Shown: positions 39,413 to 48,853 of the stretch, piece by piece | How the letters are laid out: the number at the start of each line of letters is the position of its first letter | Numbering within the stretch: position 1 is the first letter of the stretch | From: Planctomycetota bacterium | GTDB taxonomy: Bacteria; Planctomycetota; Planctomycetia; Pirellulales; Pirellulaceae | Direction of reading: 5' to 3' | Assembly: GCA_024277285.1 (NCBI GenBank) | Contig: JAJRVM010000163.1 | Location: forward strand, 12,697 to 76,696 | DNA length: 64,000 nt | The notes under the pieces: model-generated | Seen by the model: only the letters and a program-made list of their open reading frames with translations | Database searches by the model: none | What the model was told of the DNA's origin: nothing | Made by a program: the position numbers and the translations under genes

Positions 39413-42400
39413 TTACGGCGCATCGGGATCCTCTTCCACAGCAAGAACCGTCTTAAGTTGCTGATCGTCCACGATCAGCGTAACCAGATACTTGCCACTC
39501 GGCACAGTGCCGCCGCGCCGCATGCGTGATGACCGTTTCGCCGCTTTCGAGCCGCGAACAGGCCGCACCTGTCGCAGATCCCACTGAATACCGTGCAAGC
39601 CCGCATTCGATTCGCCTTCAAGTTCGCGCACGACCCGACCTTCAATATCGGTAACCTGCAGGATGACGGACTCGGCGTCCTTGGCCAACGAGTAGTAGAT
39701 CGTGGCACCCTGCGGCGGAATCGCGCCGGCGAATTGACGTGTCCCAGCTGATCCTCGCCGGGGCCGCGAACGCCACTTCACGGCCGCCAGCGGCCGATAG
39801 AGACTCACTTTCGCCGCGATCGACTCGGCCGACAATTGCCGCAACGCGGCAACATCAAGCACCCAGAGGCTGCGGCCATGCGTTGCCGCGACGATCTCGC
39901 CGGCCGTTGGATGAATCGCGATTTCATGTATGGCTACCGTTGGCAGGTTGTTGTTGAGCTTGGTCCAACTCCGTCCACGATCGACCGAGACCCAGATTGA
40001 AAACTCGGTCCCCAGGTAGAGCACATTCTCGTTTTTCACATCCTCGCGAATCACGCGTGTCGACCCGATCGAATCGGGAAGATTGGCCAGCAGCGAGCGC
40101 CAGTGGTGACCATAGTCATCCGAAACAAACAGATACGGTTTATCATCGTTGGATCGGTGCCCATCGCAGGTAACGTAAACTCGCCCATTCTTGAAGCGTG
40201 ACGCCTCGATCGAACTGAACCACCGCAGGCCAGGCAGCAACTGGCCCAACGATTTCCCCGGCGCCAACTTCGGTGCGTTGGCCGGTGCCTTAGCGGCCGC
40301 CGGGGCGTCTCCCGTCCGCTGTGCCGTGAACGGCACCGTAAACGCGCCGTTGTTCACGTCAACGTCTCCTGCGAACTCCTTACCAGAAACCGTTCCCGCT
40401 ACTTCAATGATCGCTCGCCCCGCATCGATGGTCAAAGTCACATCGTTGCTCTTCGGATCGAACTTGCCGTCCACTTCGCCCTCGGACATCGCGGACTTGA
40501 ATGTGCCGTTGATTCGGCCCTGCGAATTCATCCGCAGCACCAACTTGATGGCCGCCCGCTCCGCCGGCATATTCTCCGACTCGAACCGACCTTCCCACGT
40601 GCCCGAAACGACATCGTTCTTGACCGTGACTGACGGCGACTTTTCGGGCGTTGCGGTTTTGGCCACCGTGGTTTGTTTTCCGGCAGGTTCGTTCTTGCCA
40701 CGCTGCAACTTCTTCGGCGGCTCCTTGGTAACCTTCGCGTTCGCGTCTTTTGCGCCGCTGCCTTGCTGGGTCGTCTTCTTCTGGGTCGTCTTCTTCTGGG
40801 TCAAATCTTTCGATTGCTCGCCGCAGAGGATCATCCACGTGTGGCCACCGTCTTTGGTCCCCCACAAAGCGCCGTCGGTAGTTCCAACATAGAGCACACC
40901 TTCCTCCACCGGCGACTCGGCCAAGGCGCTTGCCGTCCCCTTGTCCGTCAACGTGATCTTGGGTGAGATCGCTTGGAGATTATTCCCCTTGTAAGGCGAT
41001 CGAAAGACATGATCGCCCGCATTATAATAGATGCGTGAGTTATGCGTTGACAGAATGAAAGGCGTCTTCCAGTTGAATCGATACCGCGTTCCCTTGGGGG
41101 GACGCGGCCGTACCGATGACCGTCGCCCGGTCCGCAAGTCGTAACGGCTCGCTATCCCAAGCTGGCTTTCCGAATAGACGAGCTCAGGGTCCTCCGGGTC
41201 AACCGCACAAACGAAACCATCCCCCCCACCAACGGAAAACCAGTCGGTATTGATCGCACCACGACCATCCGCGCCTCGGCTGAGCGCGCCCCAACTGCCG
41301 TTGTCCTGCAACCCCCCAAAAACGCGGTAATTGCGTCGCGGCCCGACCGCGACGTGATAGAATTGACCAATGGCGACATGGTTCAGATGATCCCAATGCG
41401 CTCCCTGGTCATACGTGACGTGAATCCCACCGTCATTGCCGAGAATAACGTGGTTGCTGTCACGCGGATCGATCCACATGCTGTGGTGGTCGACATGAAT
41501 GCCACGGGCCGTGTTGTCGCTAGTGAACGTGCCCCCACCGTCCTTGCTCAAGTAGAGTGACGTGCCAAGCACCCAAATGTTCTTATTGTTGGACGGGTCA
41601 ACACGAATCTGGCTATAGTACATCGGACGCGGGTTGAGACTGTTGATTCGCTCCCATGACATGCCACCATCGCGAGAATGGTAGATTCCTCCAAATACAT
41701 GCTCGTCAGGTCCTTGCTCTTGATTCTCGCGTTGACCTCCTAGCCTCGCCGCAAACTTACTGTTCGCACGCGCCCGATCCTGTGGTGTCATGGTTGACGC
41801 CGCACCGCGCTGCGACCGTTTTTTGGGTTTGGGACGCTTGCCTAACACAAGTTCCACTTGCAAGTCTTTGCGTTCGCGCGACACCGTCAACTTGATCTTG
41901 TCACCTTGCTGGCGAACATCGAACGAACGGATAAGTTCGGCGTAGGAATGAATGGTCTTGCCGTTAAGACCGTAGATGATATCGCCAACCTTAAGTCCGG
42001 CTTTTTCCGCAGGCCCCTTGGCAACCACTTCGATCAATCGCGCACCAATATCAGCATCCTCGCCACGGATCCCGGCATACCCCGCCTTCTCGGGAGTTTG
42101 CCCAATCTTCTCTGACTCCAATACCAAGTAGACGTGTCGAGGGTCTTTCCGGTAGATACTGATCCCGATCCGCCCAAAGTTGCAATTGGGTAGCCCCTTG
42201 GTCACCTTCTTGAATGATCGGCCGCCGTTCTTGGTCACAAAGACGCCAGCACCCGGACCGAATTTTGTGGCCGGGTCGTTGCCATCAAATTCGTCACGCT
42301 CACGTCGGTAAGTCGCGACGATCAAAGTGTCGGGATTTTTGAGATTCATTTGCACGTCAATGACCCCCGTCTTGTCATCGACATAAAGGATCTTCTTCCA

Positions 42401-43501
42401 GGTCTTGCCGCCATCAGTCGTTTTAAAGAGGCCGCGTTCCGGGTTCGGTCCCCAAAGCCGTCCCAAAGTGCCGACATAGACGATGTTGGGGTCCTTGGGA
42501 TGGATGGCGATACGACCAATCTGAAAGGCCTTCTTCAGCCCCATGTTCTTCCATGTCTTGCCGCCGTCAGTTGACTTGTAGACACCGTCTCCCCACGAGA
42601 CACTGTTACGTGGATTGGCTTCCCCCGTACCGACCCACACAATATTGGGATCGGACGCTGCCACTTGCACATCGCCAATCGAAACCGTCGCCTCGTGATC
42701 GAATTGGTGCTCAAACGTCGTGCCATTGTTGACGGTTTTCAGCAATCCGCCTGACGCTGACGCCACCCACCACGTGCTTGGATTCTCTTCGCAGACGGCC
42801 AGCGCCGGTATCCGGCCACTCATATTCGCCGGGCCGATGCTGCGCCATTGCAACGGCTTGACCCACGCGGTAGGCAACGTCGGCTTGGACGCGCTTGCCG
42901 GCTTTTTCGCTGCTGTTTCCTTTGAGGCCACCTTCGTTGCAACGGAGCGATCCGGTGTCCGCTTCTTGGCCGCCACTTTCTTGGGAGACTCTCTCTTCGG
43001 CGTCACTTTCTTCGGTGCTTCCTTCTTCGGTGCTTCCTTCTTCGGCACCGCGTCTTTGGAACCCGTTTTCTCAGGCGTGGATCCCTTGCTCACCACTTTT
43101 CCTGGCGCTTGTTTGGTGGCAATCGCAGCTCTTGCCGGTGGTGATTCCTCAGCGGCCCCGCGCTGCTCGATGGCCGCCTTGCGACCCTCCTTCTTGGCAG
43201 GCGCCTTTTTGGGCGACACTTTCTTCGGGGGTACTTTCTTCGGGGGTACTTTCTTTGCCGACACCTTCTTCGAAGGCGTTTCCTGCGTGGGGCTCGCTTT
43301 CTTGCCGAGCCCTGTTTGAGCAGCCACCTTGTTCGCTTCAGCCATGGCGTTTTCGGCAACTTGGACGTCGACGGCTGGCGGCTCTTGAATCCGAGTAGCC
43401 GCGTTGGCCGGTTCCTCGGCCATCAGCGTCGGCAACTCAACGCTTTCGGCGCCAATAAATAGAAGCAGGGCAAGCAACAAGCGTGAAAGGCACCAAGACA
43501 T
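39413..43501 (-). CDS. Large exported BNR/sortilin-like beta-propeller protein with embedded PDZ domain
   Basis: This protein of 1362 residues has a signal peptide (LSRLLLALLLFIGAES) and a low-complexity Lys/Pro-rich stretch with repeated KKVPPKK/KKEAPKK units (about residues 60-205). The main body is a Vps10/sortilin-type propeller built of BNR repeats (for example STDGGKTWKNMGL and TTDGGKTWKKILY). A PDZ-like domain (about 467-550; AEKAGLKVGDIIYGLNGKTI) is inserted in the propeller. A beta-sandwich and a second Lys-rich linker interrupt the second half before further BNR repeats. The ATG at 43501 is chosen because GGAG lies eight bases upstream and it heads the signal peptide; 31 extra codons upstream look non-coding. 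Role unknown; glycan or protein binding at the surface is inferred. Confidence 0.8.
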   Translation of the reverse strand: MSWCLSRLLLALLLFIGAESVELPTLMAEEPANAATRIQEPPAVDVQVAENAMAEANKVAAQTGLGKKASPTQETPSKKVSAKKVPPKKVPPKKVSPKKAPAKKEGRKAAIEQRGAAEESPPARAAIATKQAPGKVVSKGSTPEKTGSKDAVPKKEAPKKEAPKKVTPKRESPKKVAAKKRTPDRSVATKVASKETAAKKPASASKPTLPTAWVKPLQWRSIGPANMSGRIPALAVCEENPSTWWVASASGGLLKTVNNGTTFEHQFDHEATVSIGDVQVAASDPNIVWVGTGEANPRNSVSWGDGVYKSTDGGKTWKNMGLKKAFQIGRIAIHPKDPNIVYVGTLGRLWGPNPERGLFKTTDGGKTWKKILYVDDKTGVIDVQMNLKNPDTLIVATYRRERDEFDGNDPATKFGPGAGVFVTKNGGRSFKKVTKGLPNCNFGRIGISIYRKDPRHVYLVLESEKIGQTPEKAGYAGIRGEDADIGARLIEVVAKGPAEKAGLKVGDIIYGLNGKTIHSYAELIRSFDVRQQGDKIKLTVSRERKDLQVELVLGKRPKPKKRSQRGAASTMTPQDRARANSKFAARLGGQRENQEQGPDEHVFGGIYHSRDGGMSWERINSLNPRPMYYSQIRVDPSNNKNIWVLGTSLYLSKDGGGTFTSDNTARGIHVDHHSMWIDPRDSNHVILGNDGGIHVTYDQGAHWDHLNHVAIGQFYHVAVGPRRNYRVFGGLQDNGSWGALSRGADGRGAINTDWFSVGGGDGFVCAVDPEDPELVYSESQLGIASRYDLRTGRRSSVRPRPPKGTRYRFNWKTPFILSTHNSRIYYNAGDHVFRSPYKGNNLQAISPKITLTDKGTASALAESPVEEGVLYVGTTDGALWGTKDGGHTWMILCGEQSKDLTQKKTTQKKTTQQGSGAKDANAKVTKEPPKKLQRGKNEPAGKQTTVAKTATPEKSPSVTVKNDVVSGTWEGRFESENMPAERAAIKLVLRMNSQGRINGTFKSAMSEGEVDGKFDPKSNDVTLTIDAGRAIIEVAGTVSGKEFAGDVDVNNGAFTVPFTAQRTGDAPAAAKAPANAPKLAPGKSLGQLLPGLRWFSSIEASRFKNGRVYVTCDGHRSNDDKPYLFVSDDYGHHWRSLLANLPDSIGSTRVIREDVKNENVLYLGTEFSIWVSVDRGRSWTKLNNNLPTVAIHEIAIHPTAGEIVAATHGRSLWVLDVAALRQLSAESIAAKVSLYRPLAAVKWRSRPRRGSAGTRQFAGAIPPQGATIYYSLAKDAESVILQVTDIEGRVVRELEGESNAGLHGIQWDLRQVRPVRGSKAAKRSSRMRRGGTVPSGKYLVTLIVDDQQLKTVLAVEEDPDAP

Positions 43502-44120
43502 TGCGTGTCTCCAAAGCATCAGGTGTGGTTCTTGCAGCAGAATCGAATGGTGTAGCGTGTGCCCATGCATGTGTGGTGCGGCAGGCGGATTCATGCATGC
43601 TTGCAGCGTCGCGAAGCGACTTCATCCCAAACGAGGCTTCGCTGCATGGCTCGAAACAACAAAGCTCGAAACAACAAAGGCAAGCAGCAGCTACCGGCTC
43701 GTCATGGCCAACAGATGGTCCTGTAGCTCGCGACTCAGCACATTTCGTAGCCGAGTTCGATGCGAGCGTCCCCGCCTCTTCGCAACTAGCCTCTTCGCAA
43801 CTAGCCTCTTCGCGACTCTGGTATTGGAAGCGGGAGGAGCCGGTCATTCATCATGATTGCACCAACGCCCAAATGCAACGCGCGGGTGCTCGTGAAAGGG
43901 ATTCAAATCCTCGGGGAATGAGGCTGGCAACGGAGCATGTCGGCCAACACACACGACTATCACGTTGGTTGCGCCACGAGATCTGATGGTTCAGTCGCGA
44001 GGACAAGAAAAGCGATCCCACAGCGTCTCACGGCTCATCTCCGCTCAGCCTGACGTCGCATCACGAGGCTGGGCTGGGGCCGAGAAAAAGCCCAACCAGC
44101 GGAGTCGCAACGCCAACGAG
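43502..44120. other. Intergenic region with a short tandem repeat
   Basis: Three copies of a 15-bp unit CTTCGCAACTAGCCT (43777-43815, last copy altered) and a doubled GCTCGAAACAACAAA (about 43647-43676) are the visible features. Several overlapping open frames have no domains. Confidence 0.55.
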
Positions 44121-44324
44121 CTAGAGGGGATCGACTGCCTGAGGATCGGCCGCGCGCGTCTCGCGTCCCATCCAAAACGGCGTTGCCACGAACCACGCGA
44201 TGGCGGCGGCCAGCATCGTCCACTTGCAGGAATCCAGCGAAATAAGGTTGAACAGATACAGCACACTCGGCAGAATCGTCCCAATGATGGCGATCCAGGA
44301 GACTGCTTGAAGTAACGTTCTCAT
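44121..44324 (-). CDS. Small two-helix membrane protein
   Basis: This 67-residue protein has two hydrophobic helices (WIAIIGTILPSVLYLFNLI and MLAAAIAWFVATPFWMG) separated by a short loop with a single Cys. The start is 16 bases after the permease stop, so the two genes are almost certainly cotranscribed. GGATCG before the ATG is a weak ribosome site. Small accessory subunits of this kind occur downstream of secondary transporters, but I know no family for it; an accessory role to the permease is inferred from coupling. Confidence 0.65.
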   Translation of the reverse strand: MRTLLQAVSWIAIIGTILPSVLYLFNLISLDSCKWTMLAAAIAWFVATPFWMGRETRAADPQAVDPL

Positions 44325-44340
44325 CGTCGATCCGACCCGT

Positions 44341-45984
44341 CTATTCGGTCGCTCCCTTATCGATTTTCTGTTGGTAGAGTGCGCTAAGGGCGACATACAG
44401 CACGGCCGCCACAAACCAGCCAGGTAGACTGACGAAGAAAATCTCAATTCCCTTGAAACTCTCCGGCAACAGATTGATACCTCGGTCCGCCAAGAATGTC
44501 TGGATCGATGTGTACTTCACCAGGAACGTGCACAACCCCAACGTCAAGAACCATGTCAAACCGGCCGCCCAATTGAACGTTTTGCGACTCACGGCCGCAT
44601 ATCGACTTTGCAACCCGAACTTACGAATGAGCCAGAAGTCCACAAATACGACGGCACCCATCGGCATCAGGACCATGCCGTAGATCGCCACGAACCCCAA
44701 CAGTTTCATGGCAATGCCCGGGAACAATCCAGCAATTGTCGCTAGCCCTCCCGTCAGTAAAGTCACAAGGAACCGCGACGCCCCCGGCACAACGGCCTGG
44801 AATGCCAGACCAGCACGGTAGATTGTCGGATTTGCCGTGGTCCACCCCGCAATCACGACACATAACAACCCGGCGATGCCGCATGCGTTATACGCCAAGT
44901 CACCTGGCAACGGCGTCGGCACACTGACGCGTTTGTCCTCCGCGGCAAGCTTCCCTTCCTGGACCAACTTCTCTTCCGCCTGCATCGCTTCTCGTATTAG
45001 CTCAGACGTAATCGGCGACTTGGCAAGCTCGCCCGGATCGACATCGGCATATTGCGCTGAATGTTCGACTAACAACTGGACCGTGTAAGCATCAGGACGA
45101 TCCTCATGCAACTGCAAGGCGAACAACATGGAAGCCGCGATCCACGCCATGAAGTGGCCCACATACATGCCGGCTCCCGTGGCAACGGCATACTCTGACT
45201 TGCGTGCGAATCGGAACACCGTCAAGTCGGACATGCCGATGTGCATTGCCATGTTACAGAACCAGGCAAAGAACGTGACATGCCAGAAAGTGAACTTGGT
45301 CTGCCCGGGCAGCGGATCTCCACCCTTCCAAATCGCAGTCGACGCCAACTCCCATACATCGCCAGCCGACTTGATATCGGTACCCGTCGAATTCATAAAC
45401 TGACGTGCGGCGACGAAACCAAACGCGAGGAATACCAATACCATCCAAGGCGAGGCGATATTGGCGAACTTTGAAACACTCTGGTATCCAAACGCCGCCA
45501 CAATCGAAATCAATGCCCCCACCGCCAACACCGCGACCACCCATCCCATGCTACTGGGATAAATGTCGGTGAGATCAGGCATATCCACATTGAACAACAC
45601 ACCAACGGCAGTGGCCGATACCGTGATCATCGCCCCCGCCAAGAAACAAAACATCACACCGTTGGCCAGATTGTAGAGCGTGACCAGCTTGCGGCCGCAA
45701 ATTTGCTCCAACTGGTAATAGAGCGTCAAACGTGCCCGCGTGGCAATTGGCGCCGTCAGGAACATCCAGCTCAGCACCGCCAGCAGATTCCCCAACAACA
45801 GTCCGACAATCAGGTCATAGGCGCTCACGCCGGCGGCAATAAAGAGCGGGCCGATCATCAATTCCGTGCCGGCACAGTGCTCTCCCGCGTACATGCCGAC
45901 AAAGCTCTTGAACCCTAACAAAGCACTTTGCGGAACCGGTTCGCGTTCAAACTCGCCCGTTGATTCAGTTTTCTCTTCAGCCAT
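44341..45984 (-). CDS. NCS1-like (purine-cytosine permease type) secondary transporter
   Basis: The 547-residue membrane protein has about 12 hydrophobic helices. The N-terminal region SFVGMYAGEHCAGTELMIG then PLFIAAGVSAYDLIVGLLLG and NLLAVLSWMF resembles cytosine/purine permeases of the LeuT-fold NCS1 family. A hydrophilic loop of about 60 residues sits between helices 8 and 9. The start ATG 45984 has GGAA eight bases upstream; 14 extra codons in frame are not needed. It lies 186 bases downstream of rhaA and is tightly followed by the small membrane protein. Context suggests uptake of L-rhamnose or a related sugar rather than a nucleobase, which is inference. Confidence 0.75.
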   Translation of the reverse strand: MAEEKTESTGEFEREPVPQSALLGFKSFVGMYAGEHCAGTELMIGPLFIAAGVSAYDLIVGLLLGNLLAVLSWMFLTAPIATRARLTLYYQLEQICGRKLVTLYNLANGVMFCFLAGAMITVSATAVGVLFNVDMPDLTDIYPSSMGWVVAVLAVGALISIVAAFGYQSVSKFANIASPWMVLVFLAFGFVAARQFMNSTGTDIKSAGDVWELASTAIWKGGDPLPGQTKFTFWHVTFFAWFCNMAMHIGMSDLTVFRFARKSEYAVATGAGMYVGHFMAWIAASMLFALQLHEDRPDAYTVQLLVEHSAQYADVDPGELAKSPITSELIREAMQAEEKLVQEGKLAAEDKRVSVPTPLPGDLAYNACGIAGLLCVVIAGWTTANPTIYRAGLAFQAVVPGASRFLVTLLTGGLATIAGLFPGIAMKLLGFVAIYGMVLMPMGAVVFVDFWLIRKFGLQSRYAAVSRKTFNWAAGLTWFLTLGLCTFLVKYTSIQTFLADRGINLLPESFKGIEIFFVSLPGWFVAAVLYVALSALYQQKIDKGATE

Positions 45985-46170
45985 GTGTTGGTTCCATATA
46001 GTGTCGTAGCGGCGTCCAGATCGCATCTGCGAACCAAGTCGTTACCGGCGTGCTTGCCAGGAGGCCGCAGCGCGCCGCCAATAGCTCCCCATCGCACAGT
46101 GGCCAAGCAGCTTCAACTGCGGCGTTTGCAGCTACCCTGCCGCAGCTTCGCCAGCCAGAGAACGTTCCGA

Positions 46171-47445
46171 TCAGCTGCCACGTTTCGCCAGTACGTCCGT
46201 TTCGTATTGCTTCACTTTCGCAAGCCACGCGGAGCCAACGGGGATATCGTTGCGGAGACAATAGTGATCCCAAACGGCACCAAGAGGCATTGTCTTCAAC
46301 TCCTCCTGCATCGCCAATCGGGAGGTAAAATCACCCTCAAGTTCAAATTGACGCATTTTTCCCGCCGGCTCCAGCAGTGCCAGCAACAGCGCCTTGACCA
46401 TACAGCGAGTACCGATAACCCATGCCGCCACTCGATTGATACTGGCGTCGAAGAAATCGAGCCCCAAATGGACTCGTTTCCACCGGTCGTCGCGCACGAT
46501 CTCTTGAGCGATGGCGCGCAGTTCGTCCGTCAGCGTCACCACATGGTCACTGTCCCAGCGAACGCCGCGGCTCACGTGCAACAACATCTCATCCAAGTAC
46601 AGCATCACTGACGAGATCTTGTCGGAAATGACTTCCGTGGGATGAAAGTGGCCGGCGTCCAGACAGAGAAGCTTTTTTCGGCTGATCGCATATCCCAAGT
46701 AAAACTCATGCGAACCGACCACGTAGCTCTCAGATCCGATCCCAAACAACTTGGCTTCGACTGCATCCAAGTTGTATTCGGGGTTGAGCGTTTCAGCAAA
46801 GATCGCGTCAAGCGACTCGGCAAGCCGCGCGCGCGGCCCGTACCGGTCGACGGGCGTGTCCTTATAGCCGTCTGGAATCCAGACATTGGTGACGCAAGGC
46901 GTTTCAAGTGCCTGACCGATGGCGGCACCGATCTGCCGACAGACAACGCCATGATCAATCCAGAATTGGCGTATTTTGGGGTCCTGATGCGCCAGGGTAA
47001 AGCCGTCGGCAGCCAGCGGATGAGCGAAATAGGTGGGGTTGAAATCGATGCCGATTTTCAGTTGCCTGGCCCAATCGATCCAACTCTGAAAATGGGCAGG
47101 CAGCAGCTCGTCGCGTGCAACGCGTTCTCCCCCCGTTTCGGCATAGCTGGCATGCAGGTTCATACGATGCCGGCCAGGAATAAGGGACAATGCCACTTCA
47201 AAATCGGCACGCAATTCGGCTGGCGTGCGTGCCCGGCCCAGATAGTTGCCGGTAACCGCTAAACCGGCCCCAAGTTCGTCGCCCGTACTCTCGAATCCGC
47301 CGACATCATCACCTTGCCAGCAGTGCATCGAAACCGGAATCTGTCGCAGCACATCGAGTGCCTGCTCAACGTCGACTCCAATCTCGGCATATTCCTGTTT
47401 CGCTAGTGCGTAGGCCTGTTCAATTCGTTGATTCTCGCTCGACAT
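46171..47445 (-). CDS. rhaA: L-rhamnose isomerase
   Basis: RhaA converts L-rhamnose to L-rhamnulose in the cytosol with Mn2+/Zn2+. The 424-residue product aligns over the whole length with the known family (Escherichia coli 419). Landmarks are [15 protein letters not shown] near the N-terminus, [40 protein letters not shown], the metal-ligand region [20 protein letters not shown], and [20 protein letters not shown], followed by [16 protein letters not shown]. The ATG at 47445 ([19 protein letters not shown]) aligns with known starts; an upstream ATG eight codons earlier is possible. The rest of the rhamnose pathway (kinase, aldolase) is not in the window. It heads a likely rhaA-permease-small protein transcript. 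Confidence 0.96.
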   Translation of the reverse strand: MSSENQRIEQAYALAKQEYAEIGVDVEQALDVLRQIPVSMHCWQGDDVGGFESTGDELGAGLAVTGNYLGRARTPAELRADFEVALSLIPGRHRMNLHASYAETGGERVARDELLPAHFQSWIDWARQLKIGIDFNPTYFAHPLAADGFTLAHQDPKIRQFWIDHGVVCRQIGAAIGQALETPCVTNVWIPDGYKDTPVDRYGPRARLAESLDAIFAETLNPEYNLDAVEAKLFGIGSESYVVGSHEFYLGYAISRKKLLCLDAGHFHPTEVISDKISSVMLYLDEMLLHVSRGVRWDSDHVVTLTDELRAIAQEIVRDDRWKRVHLGLDFFDASINRVAAWVIGTRCMVKALLLALLEPAGKMRQFELEGDFTSRLAMQEELKTMPLGAVWDHYCLRNDIPVGSAWLAKVKQYETDVLAKRGS

Positions 47446-48065
47446 ATCCAATTTGACTCGCTCTTGCATTGCCCAACTTCAGCAATACCAGCCAAGCGGT
47501 ATCCACACGCGCACCAAACGGCTCGCGTGGGCAGTACCTCGGCACGCCAAGGTGGGCATTCTCGTGAAACATCTCTGTGAAAAAGCTTCATGATAGGGAA
47601 GCAGCACGAAACGGTATTCAATGCGCACCCAAAGTCCACAAGACAATACCGTACCGTCCTCGCAACAGCGAACCTACCAACTACGACGGAGAAATCAACC
47701 TGCCTTGGAGCAGGTCGCCGCCTGGTTCGATAACCAAGTCGCCGCTTGGTTCTAGAAGTTGAGGCCACTGCGACACAGCCTCTGCGCGCCCGTCGGCAGA
47801 GCACGCAATAAAACAAAACGCGCGCACGTTCTGGGCCAAGTGATCGCTCAAGCCGAGTGGCCTCAGGCATGCCGACATTCCACAGGGGCCCGAGGCCCTA
47901 CCGCACATTAGGGGGCCCCAAGAAAGGATTCCAACACGGCACTGGCCCGTCCAAACGGGTCACTTTCACCCACCAGGAATCGCACACGGTCGGGCCGGAC
48001 CAACGGCAGCGCGCAAGGTTGCGATTCACCGTCCAGCAGGAACTTGTCGCCGCTCGTGTGCCCGC
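47446..48065. other. Intergenic region, nothing recognised
   Basis: About 620 bases between rhaA and the PII gene, both on the minus strand. A doubled CCAAGTCGCCGCTTGGTT-like segment lies near 47710-47755 and GGGGCCC palindromes near 47885-47922. No gene. Confidence 0.4.

Positions 48066-48853
<788 letters not shown>

Noticed and set aside
42720..43398. Plus-strand frames opposite the Lys/Pro-rich part of the BNR protein
   Set aside because: Antisense shadows of AAG/CCC repeats without domains.
47403..47870. 155-codon frame upstream of rhaA
   Set aside because: No domain, Cys/Arg-rich composition, and partial overlap with rhaA.
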